Positions 1 to 8,811 of a stretch of DNA of 64,000 nt are shown piece after piece; within the stretch, counting starts at the first letter, position 1, and each line of letters starts with the position of its first letter. The stretch is from Tigheibacillus halophilus (GTDB lineage Bacteria > Bacillota > Bacilli > Bacillales > Amphibacillaceae), in contig NZ_JBHUIZ010000014.1 in NCBI RefSeq assembly GCF_042683165.1, positions 186,001 to 250,000 of the forward strand. The letters run 5' to 3'. Under the pieces are notes generated by a model, which saw only the letters and a program-made list of their open reading frames with translations, was not told where the DNA came from and ran no database searches. Both the position numbers and the translations under genes were made by a program.

Positions 1-700
1 TCTGCTTGCCGAATTCCATTCCATCGCCTACGCCTTCGGCCAAAAGAATGATACTGTGCTTCTTGCCCCGTTCATGCCCTCGTTGCAGACGCTTCACAAC
101 GTTGTTCAAGTCATCGGTTTCTTCCGGAATGAGGATGCTTTCCGCACCATCAGCCAAGCCAGCCCACAGTGCCAAATCACCTGCATTGCGGCCCATCACC
201 TCGATGACATAAGTCCGCTCATGCGAGGTAGCGGTATCTCTTATTTTATCAATCGCTTCAATGATCGTGTTTAATGCAGTGTCAAAACCGATCGTAAAAT
301 CAGTCCCTGCGATATCATTATCGATAGTAGCCGGTACCCCGATGCATGGGTAACCCTTTTCTGTCAGCTTCTGGGCCCCGCGGAAACTTCCGTCTCCCCC
401 AATCACAATCAGCCCTTCAATGCCGAATTTATTTAATTGGGTGATTCCTTCCTGTTGGCCGGCATCGGTTTTAAAACGGTCACAGCGCGCTGAACGGAGC
501 TTCGTCCCGCCACGCTGGATGATATCGCCTACCGAACCTATCTCAAGCTTTTCAATATGGCCTTCTATCAACCCTTGATATCCATTTGAAATCCCATAAA
601 TTTCTGCACCGCGGTAAATTCCCTTTCTCGTTACGGCACGAATTGCAGCATTCATGCCAGGCGCATCTCCGCCACTTGTCAATACTCCAATTTTTTTCAT
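1..700 (-). CDS. pfkA: 6-phosphofructokinase, partial (C-terminus off the left edge)
   Basis: ATP-dependent phosphofructokinase, the committed step of glycolysis (fructose-6-phosphate to fructose-1,6-bisphosphate, cytosol). About 233 of the usual ~320 residues are present. Visible motifs: N-terminal MKKIGVLTSGGDAPGMNAA with the ATP-binding GGDAPG, IGGDGSFRGA near residue 100, and the catalytic ATIDNDIAGTD near 125, then IGFDTA. The ATG at 698-700 follows AGGTGG. It lies after accD-accA as in other Bacillaceae, but accA ends in its own terminator and about 480 bp separate them, so pfkA should have its own promoter in the gap. Confidence 0.97.
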   Translation of the reverse strand, partial: MKKIGVLTSGGDAPGMNAAIRAVTRKGIYRGAEIYGISNGYQGLIEGHIEKLEIGSVGDIIQRGGTKLRSARCDRFKTDAGQQEGITQLNKFGIEGLIVIGGDGSFRGAQKLTEKGYPCIGVPATIDNDIAGTDFTIGFDTALNTIIEAIDKIRDTATSHERTYVIEVMGRNAGDLALWAGLADGAESILIPEETDDLNNVVKRLQRGHERGKKHSIILLAEGVGDGMEFGKQ

Positions 701-1176
701 AAAATCCACCTCATGGACGATATATTGTAACTACTGATATAATACCCGTTCTATTCAAAGATAATAGGTATCAAAAAAAATATCAATTAATAGTTCATAT
801 GTAAACATTTATCCTCTAAATGTGTTGTACATAAGCGTTGAAAATAATTAAAACGGTATATGCCATTGCAAATGTAACATACTTTTGGCAACGTTTCATA
901 AAGCCTCTGCTTCCATTAAAAAAGGGCTGTTTTTCCAAAGTGGATTCATATCAGGAATCCCACTTGATGTGTGGGCATTCTATGCGAAGTCCTCTTCAAG
1001 AAAAATTCAAAAGGCGATCCAAAGCTAAGGTCAGCAGTTAGCTGAAACCTTCTCATCTAGTCAGGATTCCCCATCCCTACTTTAGCTTTCGTACATTGCG
1101 TTTATAAATATTGCATTTTAATATAGAGTTGTCATCAGACACACAATCTGATAATTCTATTCCGTAAATGTGATTT
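701..1176. other. accA-pfkA intergenic region with mutually exclusive hairpin arms
   Basis: No convincing gene. It must hold the pfkA promoter on the minus strand; TTTACA (17 bp) TATTTT around 780-810 is one weak candidate. Near 939-980 three related arms occur in a row: GTGGATTC, GAATCCCAC (955-963) and GTGGGCATTC (971-980). The middle arm can pair with either neighbour, so two alternative stems are possible. The only open frames are short, lack ribosome-binding sites and resemble nothing I know. Confidence 0.45.
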
Positions 1177-1208
1177 AAAAAATAAAAGAGACTGAAACAG
1201 TCAGTCTC
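1177..1208 (-). terminator. Rho-independent terminator of accD-accA, overlapping the accA stop codon
   Basis: GAGACTGA (1188-1195), loop AACAG, TCAGTCTC (1201-1208), a perfect 8-bp stem, followed on the minus strand by TTTTATTTTTT. The accA stop codon (1201-1203) is part of the stem. Confidence 0.85.
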
Positions 1209-2163
1209 CCATGGTCGCAAACGCTCCCATACACTTATATTTATCCCACCGTTTGTCCAATAATTCATCTGGGGACATTTTGGACAGCTCTGTCAGTGTC
1301 TTATCCAATACCTTGTCAATGTTTGCCGCCTGCTGCTGAATATCACGATGCGCACCGCCTTTTGGCTCTTTGATAATGCCATCAATAATTTCCAGCTTCT
1401 TTAAGTCGTAAGATGTGATTTGCATTGTTTCTGCAGCTCGCTTGGCTTGTCCTGAATCCTTCCACAATAAAGCTGCTGCTCCTTCTGGAGAAATGACGGA
1501 ATATGTTGCGTTTTCCAGCATATATACACGATCCCCGACACCAATTGCCAACGCACCGCCACTTCCGCCTTCCCCAATGACAACACAGATGATAGGAACT
1601 GTCAGACCTGCCATCTGAAGAAGATTGTTCGCAATCGCTTCACTTTGGCCTCTTTCTTCAGATTCTTTGCCAGGATCGGCCCCTTTTGTATCGATGAAAC
1701 AGATGATCGGCCGATGAAATTTTTCGGCTAGTTTCATATGTCGCAATGCTTTCCGGTAACCTTCCGGGTGAGGCATGCCAAAATTTCTTTTGAGATTTTC
1801 TTTGGTGTTTTTCCCACGCTGATGGCCAATTACTGTGACTGGCTTGCTTTTATAAAAAGCCACACCTGCGACGAGAGCTTCATCGTCACCAAAATATCTA
1901 TCACCATGGAATTCGATAAAATCCTCGAATATTTCCGAAATATAGTCAAGACTTGTCGGTCTTTCCGGATGTCTTGCCATCTGTACTCTTTCCCATGGTT
2001 TCAAATTGCCATATATATCATTCTCCAGATTTGCAAGACGCTGCTCCATGATGGCTATTTCATCAGTCAGATCGATTTCGCTATCACTGGTCATTTTTTT
2101 CAGCTCAGAAATTTTATCTTTCAAATTCACTACAGGTTTTTCAAATTCCAAGACATGTTTCAA
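1201..2163 (-). CDS. accA: Acetyl-CoA carboxylase, carboxyltransferase alpha subunit
   Basis: Alpha half of the carboxyltransferase that, with AccD, moves CO2 from biotinylated AccB to acetyl-CoA to give malonyl-CoA for fatty acid synthesis. 320 residues, the usual length. Family segments visible: HPERPTSLDYI, GHQRGKNTKENLKRNFGMPH (acetyl-CoA site region) and GEGGSGGALAIGVGDRVYML. The start is a TTG overlapping the accD stop as TTGA, with AGAAGGGCGGG upstream, so translation is probably coupled to accD. The gene closes the operon; its stop codon is inside the terminator stem. Confidence 0.97.
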   Translation of the reverse strand: MKHVLEFEKPVVNLKDKISELKKMTSDSEIDLTDEIAIMEQRLANLENDIYGNLKPWERVQMARHPERPTSLDYISEIFEDFIEFHGDRYFGDDEALVAGVAFYKSKPVTVIGHQRGKNTKENLKRNFGMPHPEGYRKALRHMKLAEKFHRPIICFIDTKGADPGKESEERGQSEAIANNLLQMAGLTVPIICVVIGEGGSGGALAIGVGDRVYMLENATYSVISPEGAAALLWKDSGQAKRAAETMQITSYDLKKLEIIDGIIKEPKGGAHRDIQQQAANIDKVLDKTLTELSKMSPDELLDKRWDKYKCMGAFATMGD

Positions 2164-3020
2164 TGTTGTGTCCCGCCCTTCTGATGCATCCTAAGCAATG
2201 TCCCAAGTGTTTTTTTCATATCATGACGATGAATCACTTTGTCGAGTTGTCCGTGTTTTAATAAAAATTCCGCAGTTTGAAAGTCATCGGGCAGTTTTTC
2301 CCTTGTAGTCTGTTCAATGATCCTTCTGCCTGCGAATCCGATCAAAGCACCTGGTTCGGCAAAATTGTAGTCCCCCTGTGACGCAAAGCTTGCAGATACC
2401 CCGCCTGTCGTAGGATGAGTCATAACCGAGATCATCAATCCGCCAGCCGCAGAAAATCTGCTGATAGCGACAGAGGTTTTTGACATTTGCATTAGACTTA
2501 ACACACCCTCTTGCATCCTTGCTCCCCCTGATGCGGTAAAGATGATGAATGGAATAGATTCCTCTTTTGCCCGTTCAATGGCTCTTGCTATTTTTTCCCC
2601 AATAACGGAACCCATACTGCCCATACGAAAACGTGCGTCCATCACGGCTATTGCTGCAACATGCCCGTCCAGACTTCCTTTCCCAGTCACTACACCTTCA
2701 TGAAGACCGGTTTTTTGCATATCTTTTTCTAACTTTTTCTCGTAGTCGGGGAATTCCAACGGATTGGCAGAAATCATGGAAGCATCCCATTCTTGAAATG
2801 TCTCCATGTCAAACAAGCTTTCAATACGCTCCCAAGCTTCAAGGCGATGATGATGCCCACAGTTGGGACATACATTCAAATTTTTCTTCAATTCTTTTCT
2901 GTAATATATTTTGTGGCATGCTTCACATTTTCTCATCAGCCCTGCGGGTATATCCACCTTGGAATCTGCCCCTGGTATTGATGCATATTTCCTTTTTTTT
3001 ATAAAAAAATCTTTCAGCAA
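2160..3020 (-). CDS. accD: Acetyl-CoA carboxylase, carboxyltransferase beta subunit
   Basis: Beta subunit of the acetyl-CoA carboxylase carboxyltransferase. The N-terminal zinc ribbon is intact (KCEAC at about residues 30-34, then CPNCG), followed by a crotonase-like domain with FTASGGARMQEG and HPTTGGVSASFA. I place the start at TTG 3018-3020 because GAGAGGG lies 6 nt upstream and the protein then begins MLKDFFIKKRKYAS like family members and has 286 residues; an in-frame ATG 51 nt upstream (3071) would add an unmatched extension. Overlaps accA by 4 nt. Confidence 0.96.
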   Translation of the reverse strand: MLKDFFIKKRKYASIPGADSKVDIPAGLMRKCEACHKIYYRKELKKNLNVCPNCGHHHRLEAWERIESLFDMETFQEWDASMISANPLEFPDYEKKLEKDMQKTGLHEGVVTGKGSLDGHVAAIAVMDARFRMGSMGSVIGEKIARAIERAKEESIPFIIFTASGGARMQEGVLSLMQMSKTSVAISRFSAAGGLMISVMTHPTTGGVSASFASQGDYNFAEPGALIGFAGRRIIEQTTREKLPDDFQTAEFLLKHGQLDKVIHRHDMKKTLGTLLRMHQKGGTQH

Positions 3021-3108
3021 GATTATCCCTCTCTTTCCCCGGAACGGCAAAAATGCCCTCCATTTCAACATAACGACATCTTTGCGCTTGTATGCTTGCA
3101 GTCACTAT

Positions 3109-3133
3109 ACAGCATTTCTTATAAAAATGCTGT
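3109..3133. repeat. Perfect 9-bp inverted repeat between gntR and accD
   Basis: ACAGCATTT (3109-3117), 7-nt loop, AAATGCTGT (3125-3133). On the transcribed minus strand no T-run follows (ATAGTGAC), so it is not a standard terminator for the regulator gene; the T-run is on the other strand. It could be an operator or an mRNA-stabilising hairpin at the front of accD-accA. Confidence 0.6.
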
Positions 3134-3165
3134 CTTTTTCTGTCGATATCATATATTTATATGTT

Positions 3166-3795
3166 TTAGTTTCTAATTTTTATGTTGTGGTGAAATAGAT
3201 CTTCAATTTCATCGTACTGGTCATGTTTATATAAACTTAGCAAATCATGATAGAAATCCTCATCATAGTAAAAATGCTGGGCCGTCAACGAAAATGCTTC
3301 AATAAGCCCCCATATTTTTGCCAGAAGCAAGTTATTTATTTTAGAAAATAATAATCCGAAAAAGTCCAAATGTCTTTCTTCAGGTTTTATTGCATCATCT
3401 TGGAGCAAACCTTCCAAAATGGACAAATCTTGCTCATCCAGATCACGAAAAGCAATTTTGGCAACCTCTTTTTCCAAAATTGCTCTTGTCAAGAATAGTT
3501 CATCTTTGATTCCGTCTTTCCTTAGAATAAATGACGACAGCAGTTCTACTGACTGGTAAGGTTGATAGGTTGTCAAAAACGTTCCTTCTCCTCGTCTAGT
3601 CTCAATCAGCCCCAGTAATTCCATCGCCCGCAATGCTTCTCTGACAGAGGATCTGCCAGCGTGCAGTTTCTCTGATAAATCTCTTTCCGAAGGAAGTTTG
3701 TCACCGGTTTGAAGGTGGTTTTCATCAATGTAAGTTCGAATTTCCTGCAAAACTTCCTGATACACTTTTTGTTTTGGGGACATGGTCACGGCCAT
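3166..3795 (-). CDS. FadR-subfamily GntR transcription regulator
   Basis: Metabolite-responsive DNA-binding regulator. An N-terminal winged helix-turn-helix (about residues 7-75) has the signatures GDKLPSERDLSEKL, SSVREALRAMELLGLIETRRGEGTF split over the recognition helix and wing; the C-terminal part (about 90-205) is helical and matches the FCD ligand domain in size. ATG 3793-3795 is preceded by AAGGAG with 5 nt spacing. It sits between the malic enzyme gene and accD, all on the minus strand, and a 13-bp palindrome of the FadR type lies in the malic enzyme promoter (5170-5182). Inferred role: regulating malate/pyruvate flux into malonyl-CoA; the ligand is unknown. Confidence 0.9.
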   Translation of the reverse strand: MAVTMSPKQKVYQEVLQEIRTYIDENHLQTGDKLPSERDLSEKLHAGRSSVREALRAMELLGLIETRRGEGTFLTTYQPYQSVELLSSFILRKDGIKDELFLTRAILEKEVAKIAFRDLDEQDLSILEGLLQDDAIKPEERHLDFFGLLFSKINNLLLAKIWGLIEAFSLTAQHFYYDEDFYHDLLSLYKHDQYDEIEDLFHHNIKIRN

Positions 3796-3807
3796 GGTCA
3801 CTCCTTC

Positions 3808-3832
3808 TTAAAAAACTTGGTATTCGCCAAGC
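3808..3832 (-). terminator. Weak terminator/attenuator between malic enzyme and gntR
   Basis: On the minus strand CTTGG, 6-nt loop, CCAAG is followed by TTTTTTAA just before the gntR ribosome-binding site. The 5-bp stem is short, so partial read-through into gntR is likely. Confidence 0.45.
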
Positions 3833-3892
3833 CCATGGTGAATGCCTTCATTGTACTAAGGCAGGAAACAAACCATTCCTGCAAACACATGC

Positions 3893-5125
3893 TCAATCCG
3901 GAATTCGCGTCAACTGTTGGGTTTTTTCCTCCACCGTTTTCGGATCCACGTTGATACGGGCTACACCGGATTCCATGGCAGCTTTGGCCACACTCGCTGC
4001 AACAGCAGGTGCAACCCGGCTGTCAAACGGGCCAGGTATCACATGGTCAGCCCCTAGTTCATCCTCTGTCACCAGAGATGCGATCGCTTTGGCAGCAGCA
4101 ATCTTCATTCTCTCATTGATCCTCGTCGCTCTGACATCCAAAGCACCGCGGAATATCCCCGGAAAGGCCAGTACATTGTTCACTTGATTCGGAAAATCAG
4201 AGCGGCCTGTCCCAACAACTTTCGCACCCGCTTCTTTCGCATCATCCGGCATGATTTCCGGCTCAGGATTCGCCATCGCAAAAATGATCGGATCTTCAGC
4301 CATCGTTTGGACCATTTCTTTCGATAATGCCCCTCCAACAGATACCCCGATAAATACATCCGCCCCTTCGATTACTTCTGCCAGGGATCCTAGTTTCCGT
4401 TGGCTGTTCGTAAATTTGGCAATTTCATCCTTTACGCTGTTCATACCATCTTTTCTGCCCTCATAAATGGCTCCGCGCGAATCGCACATAATCATTTCAC
4501 GCACACCGAAACTATATAACAACTTAATGATCGCCACACCTGCAGCACCCGCACCATTGGCAACCACCTTGATCTCTGAAAAAGATTTGCCGGTCAGTTT
4601 CAGTGCGTTCATCAGTCCCGCAACAGTGACAATGGCCGTTCCGTGTTGATCATCGTGGAAAATCGGGATGTCTGTCGCTTTTTTCAATCTTTCTTCTATC
4701 CGGAAGCAAGCCGGAGCAGCAATATCTTCCAAGTTGACGCCTCCAAAACCTGGCTGAAGCAGCTTGACAGCCTGTACGATTTCGTCCTCATCCTGTGTAT
4801 CAAGACAAATCGGGAAGGCATCCACTCCGGCAAAGTTTTTGAATAGAACTGCCTTCCCTTCCATTACAGGCAGGGAAGCTTCCGGTCCGATATTACCTAG
4901 ACCGAGAACGGCAGAGCCATTTGTCACGACCGCCACCATGTTGCTTTTCATTGTATAGTCATAAACTTTAGCCTTGTTATCATGTATTTGCTTACATGGC
5001 TCCGCAACCCATGGTGAATAAGCCAAGCTTAAATCTCTAGGGGTTTTTACGTTAACTTTGGGTTGGGTTGCAATTTTTCCTTTAGCCGTTTTGTGCATAT
5101 GCAAAGCTTCATCGCGCATGTCCAT
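3893..5125 (-). CDS. ytsJ: NAD(P)-dependent malic enzyme
   Basis: Oxidative decarboxylation of malate to pyruvate, producing NAD(P)H. 410 residues, the same length as B. subtilis YtsJ. Visible: SPWVAEPC, GLGNIGPEASLPVMEGKAVLFK, catalytic FGGVNLEDIAAPACF, HDDQHGTAIVT, and the dinucleotide-binding VVANGAGAAGVAI near residue 190. ATG 5125 follows GGGGAG. The promoter carries a strong extended -10 and two palindromes, so expression is probably controlled by the neighbouring GntR regulator. It supplies pyruvate and reductant next to the acc genes. Cofactor preference (NADP as in YtsJ) is by family, not read from sequence. Confidence 0.93.
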   Translation of the reverse strand: MDMRDEALHMHKTAKGKIATQPKVNVKTPRDLSLAYSPWVAEPCKQIHDNKAKVYDYTMKSNMVAVVTNGSAVLGLGNIGPEASLPVMEGKAVLFKNFAGVDAFPICLDTQDEDEIVQAVKLLQPGFGGVNLEDIAAPACFRIEERLKKATDIPIFHDDQHGTAIVTVAGLMNALKLTGKSFSEIKVVANGAGAAGVAIIKLLYSFGVREMIMCDSRGAIYEGRKDGMNSVKDEIAKFTNSQRKLGSLAEVIEGADVFIGVSVGGALSKEMVQTMAEDPIIFAMANPEPEIMPDDAKEAGAKVVGTGRSDFPNQVNNVLAFPGIFRGALDVRATRINERMKIAAAKAIASLVTEDELGADHVIPGPFDSRVAPAVAASVAKAAMESGVARINVDPKTVEEKTQQLTRIPD

Positions 5126-5169
5126 ATGATATCTCCCCTTGTTTCATATAAGTTTAACGGTTCGTCCTG

Positions 5170-5182
5170 GTGGTCAGACCAC
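5170..5182. promoter_or_regulatory. FadR-type operator palindrome in the malic enzyme promoter
   Basis: GTGGTC A GACCAC is a perfect 13-bp palindrome 12 bp downstream of the -10 hexamer, covering the start of the transcript. It fits the TGGTnnnACCA type bound by FadR-subfamily GntR proteins, one of which is encoded next to the target. Binding here would block transcription. Confidence 0.6.
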
Positions 5183-5193
5183 TCAACTACTTT

Positions 5194-5221
5194 ATTATAA
5201 CAGAACAGTTTACACTGTAAA
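5194..5221 (-). promoter_or_regulatory. Sigma-A promoter of malic enzyme, with a palindrome over the -35
   Basis: TTTACA (5216-5221), 16 bp, TATAAT (5194-5199) with an extended -10 TG (TGTTATAAT). The -35 hexamer is one arm of a second perfect palindrome, TTTACA C TGTAAA (5209-5221). Confidence 0.75.
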
Positions 5222-5238
5222 GTAAAGCGATGGCAGTG

Positions 5239-8200
5239 TTATTCCCCTTGAATCATCTCTACATTTCCCTCACCAAAAAAAGAATGCAGCTGTGCGATAC
5301 AGGCAGGATCCGGCGCCAGCAAACAATTTTTCACATGATAGGTTTGTTGGTCATGGACCAGCTTCACCGGTGTTTGTCCCGGATGATGTTCCATTATTTT
5401 TTTTAGAAATTGCATTGTTTCCCGTCCGTTGCGATCGACAACACGGATCGATATCAAAACTGCTTTACTGTCAGTCTGCACTTCTTCTATATGAAACGGC
5501 TCCAGTCGAGAAATGACCCATTGCAAATTCGTACGTCGCCATTCGACTTTTCCGGTAACTTTCACCATTGCTTCTTCCTCAAGCCAGTTGCCATGTTCAC
5601 GATATAAATCCGGAAAAATAACTGCGTCTATTTCGTCTGTTTCGTCTGCCAAGACTATAAATGCCATGGATTCTCCACGCTTCGTACGTATCTTTCTGAT
5701 TTGCTGAACAATGGCAACGGCTTTGCGATTTTTTTGACCTGCAAACCTTTCAGCACCGGCAAGTGGTATGTATCCCTGATTATCCAAAGTATGACGGTAA
5801 CTCTTCAAAGGATGGCTTGAGACATACATGCCAAGCAGTTCCTTTTCGTCTGCGAGTTTTTTCGGTAAGCTGAAATCTTCCATTTCCACATATGACTCTT
5901 CCAACGGAAATTGTTCTGCAAACAGATCAGGCTGATCAGCGAATTCCTTGAATAATTCCCCTTGCTCCATAGCTCTGTCGATCGATGCCAGCACACTGGC
6001 CCTGTTAGGATAAATTTCATCAAATGCCCCTGCCATGATCAGTATTTCCATCGCCCCTCGGCTGACAGCCTTGCCTGAAACCCGCAAGTAAAAATCGGAC
6101 AAACTGGTAAACTTTTTTTTGCCACGAGCTTTTATAATTTCCTGAACAGTTTTGTTTGATATACCCTTAATGCCAAGCAAGCCAATTCTGATATGGCCAT
6201 TTTCAACCGTATATCTTCCAAAACTTTTATTGACGGCAGGCGGCAGGAGCTGGATACCGGACTCTTTCATTTCTTTCAGATACAAATGCAGCTTGTCTGG
6301 CTGATTAGTGGTCGAGCTTAGCAATTCCGCATAAAAATATACAGTAAAATGCGATTTCAAATATGCCAGCTGATATGCTATTTTACTATAGGCTACTGCG
6401 TGTCCCTTCGGAAAACCATAATTTGAAAATTTGACAATCCAAGCAAACAATTCTTCTGCAACAGACAAGTCATAACCTTTTGCCACACACCCTCGTATAA
6501 AAAGAGCCCTTTGTTGCTGCATGACTTCCTTTTTTTTCTTGCTGACTGCCCTACGTAAAATGTCTGCTTCCCCTAAAGAGAAGCCTGCAATTTGGTGAGC
6601 AATTTGCATAATCTGTTCCTGATAGATCAGTACACCATAGGTCGGCTGCAGGATCGGCTCCAAATCCGGGTGCGGATAAGTGATTTTTTGTTTGCCATGC
6701 TTTCGAGCGATGTAAACAGGAATATTCTCCATCGGACCCGGTCTGTATAGCGCATTGACAGCGACAATGTCATCGAAAGAAGATGGCTCAAGCTGCTTCA
6801 AAACACTTTTCATCCCTTCGGATTCCAGCTGAAAGATACCGTTTGTTTTGCCATTTTTAAGCATACGGAATGTTTTTGCATCCTCTGGCCTGATATTTTT
6901 GAGTGATAGTGACTGGCCAGTGCTTTGGCTCGCTGATTGCAGTATTCTTTCAAGCAAAGTAAGGTTGCGGAGTCCAAGAAAGTCAATTTTCAATAAGCCC
7001 AAGCTTTCTAAGTCAGTCATAGTGAATTGTGTCAAGTACATATCTCCGCCGCTCGATGTCAATGGAACATGTTCAAGCAATGGTTGTTCACTGATCACCA
7101 CCCCCGCAGCGTGTGTGGAAATATGCCTTGGCAGCCCCTCCAAGCGGATTGCAAGAGAAAATAATTCCTGGAGCTTTTTAGACTGACTGATATATTTTTT
7201 CAACTCAGGGTTTTCCTGTACAATCTCTTGCAACGTTTTACTGGTATGCTGCGGCATTTGCTTCAGAATGAAATGGCTGTCCTGCTGATCGACAGCCATC
7301 GTCTTCATGAGTTCCCGAATGATTGATCTGGCCGCAAATGTCCCGAATGTAACGATTTGCGCTACGTGTTCCGTACCGTATTTGTTTTTGACATATGCAA
7401 TCACTTCATCTCTTCTGCGATCAGAAAAATCGACGTCAATATCAGGCATTGTCACTCGTTCCGGGTTAAGAAAACGTTCGAATAGCAATTCATGCTTTAT
7501 TGGGTCCACTTCCGTTATATCCAGCACATACGCAACCAATGACCCTGCTGAGGATCCCCTTCCAGGTCCCACCATGATATTATGGTCTTTCGCATATTTG
7601 ATAAAATCCCACACAATCAAAAAATAATCACTAAATTGCATAGAAGTGATAATATCCAGCTCGTAGGCAAGCCGTTTTTGAACACTCCCCTTTGCATCCG
7701 GATATTTTTTTTTCAGGTTTTTCTGGCATAATTCCCGCAAATATGACGCCGCATCCTGGTCGGCCGGCAACGGGTAGGAGGGCAGCATTCGGTTGTTAAA
7801 TGAAAAATGCACATGGCATTTTTCCACGATCGCCCCAGTTTCGCTAATCGCCTCGGGCCAATCAGCGAATAACCGGGACATCTCTTCCTTTGTTCTGAGA
7901 TGGTGCCGTTTTTTTACAGGATCAGCAAATTCCGAATCCCACTGTACTCCCCTGCGGATCGCCTGCAAGCAATCGTGGGCCATATCATCCTGGGCCTCCA
8001 GGTAGCAGACGTCATTTATCGCCACGGCCGGAATTTTATTTTTTTCCAGCAGTATTTTCAATTTTTTTCTCAGTAGCCGTTCTTGTTCATTACCATGATC
8101 CTCCACGCCAACATAAAAATCACCCGGGGCAAATAATTTTTGCCAGGAATGAAGATAATCTTTACTTCGTTCATCAGAAGAAGCTCCAAGCATATAATTC

Positions 8201-8589
8201 AACCTGCTGTGCGAGAAAGGCAAAATACAGATCAGGTCATTAGTGTAGTCTTGGAAAACGTTTTTTTCTACACCGGATTGATGTGCCGTTTGAAGAAAGG
8301 TACTCAATCTGGAAAGTTGTTGATAACCGTTATTATTTTTCGCCAGCAGAACACAAGTGTCCGTTTCCTGCTCTTGTGTAATGATTTGCACTGTCATGCC
8401 TATGACAGGCTTGATATCATTTGCTAAACAGGCTTTATAAAAGGGGATGACGCCATATAAAACATGCTCATCGGTGATTGCAAGTGTAGTAAAATCGAGC
8501 TGTTTTGCTTTCCTTATCAACTTCGGAATGGTGACTGCACTTTGCATGAAGCTAAATCCGCTTTTTACCTGCAAATGTGTAAATGACAT
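5239..8589 (-). CDS. dnaE: DNA polymerase III alpha subunit, DnaE type
   Basis: Replicative polymerase; in Firmicutes DnaE extends RNA primers before hand-off to PolC. 1116 residues, normal for the Bacillus type. Order: N-terminal PHP domain starting FTHLQVKSGFSFMQSA with LAITDEHVLYGVIPFYKA; polymerase core with GPGRGSSAGSLVAYVLDIT and the catalytic aspartates in MPDIDVDFSDRRRDEV (about residue 390); AVNALYRPGPMENIP; helix-hairpin-helix GLLGIKGISNKTV; C-terminal OB fold (AIVQQIRKIRTKRGESMAF) near residue 980. ATG 8589 has AGAGGTGG upstream. It is divergent from ytrHI. Confidence 0.98.
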   Translation of the reverse strand: MSFTHLQVKSGFSFMQSAVTIPKLIRKAKQLDFTTLAITDEHVLYGVIPFYKACLANDIKPVIGMTVQIITQEQETDTCVLLAKNNNGYQQLSRLSTFLQTAHQSGVEKNVFQDYTNDLICILPFSHSRLNYMLGASSDERSKDYLHSWQKLFAPGDFYVGVEDHGNEQERLLRKKLKILLEKNKIPAVAINDVCYLEAQDDMAHDCLQAIRRGVQWDSEFADPVKKRHHLRTKEEMSRLFADWPEAISETGAIVEKCHVHFSFNNRMLPSYPLPADQDAASYLRELCQKNLKKKYPDAKGSVQKRLAYELDIITSMQFSDYFLIVWDFIKYAKDHNIMVGPGRGSSAGSLVAYVLDITEVDPIKHELLFERFLNPERVTMPDIDVDFSDRRRDEVIAYVKNKYGTEHVAQIVTFGTFAARSIIRELMKTMAVDQQDSHFILKQMPQHTSKTLQEIVQENPELKKYISQSKKLQELFSLAIRLEGLPRHISTHAAGVVISEQPLLEHVPLTSSGGDMYLTQFTMTDLESLGLLKIDFLGLRNLTLLERILQSASQSTGQSLSLKNIRPEDAKTFRMLKNGKTNGIFQLESEGMKSVLKQLEPSSFDDIVAVNALYRPGPMENIPVYIARKHGKQKITYPHPDLEPILQPTYGVLIYQEQIMQIAHQIAGFSLGEADILRRAVSKKKKEVMQQQRALFIRGCVAKGYDLSVAEELFAWIVKFSNYGFPKGHAVAYSKIAYQLAYLKSHFTVYFYAELLSSTTNQPDKLHLYLKEMKESGIQLLPPAVNKSFGRYTVENGHIRIGLLGIKGISNKTVQEIIKARGKKKFTSLSDFYLRVSGKAVSRGAMEILIMAGAFDEIYPNRASVLASIDRAMEQGELFKEFADQPDLFAEQFPLEESYVEMEDFSLPKKLADEKELLGMYVSSHPLKSYRHTLDNQGYIPLAGAERFAGQKNRKAVAIVQQIRKIRTKRGESMAFIVLADETDEIDAVIFPDLYREHGNWLEEEAMVKVTGKVEWRRTNLQWVISRLEPFHIEEVQTDSKAVLISIRVVDRNGRETMQFLKKIMEHHPGQTPVKLVHDQQTYHVKNCLLAPDPACIAQLHSFFGEGNVEMIQGE

Positions 8590-8811
8590 CAGTTCCCACC
8601 TCTTTCTCTTTTTTCATTATAAATGATGCGAATCAAGTCATCCAGCCATGCGTGTATTTTGACAAAGCTCTCTATTTTAAACATGTCTGAATAAACAGCA
8701 TAGTACACAGCCCTCACATCAGATCATAGAACAAAACATCGACCATGAAAATTGCATTGTTGTTTCCTCCGAAATCCCTTATAGCATGTCGGCTGGCCCA
8801 GAAGCATATTA

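Noticed and set aside
828..843. cre-like ATAAGCGTTGAAAA upstream of pfkA
   Set aside because: Three mismatches to the cre consensus and far from the pfkA start.
838..1041. Plus-strand ORF of 67 codons between accA and pfkA
   Set aside because: TTG start without a ribosome-binding site, composition unlike neighbours, no recognisable motif.
8668..8673. TTGACA on the plus strand upstream of ytrH
   Set aside because: No -10 at 16-18 bp; the sigma-E pair closer to ytrH explains expression better.
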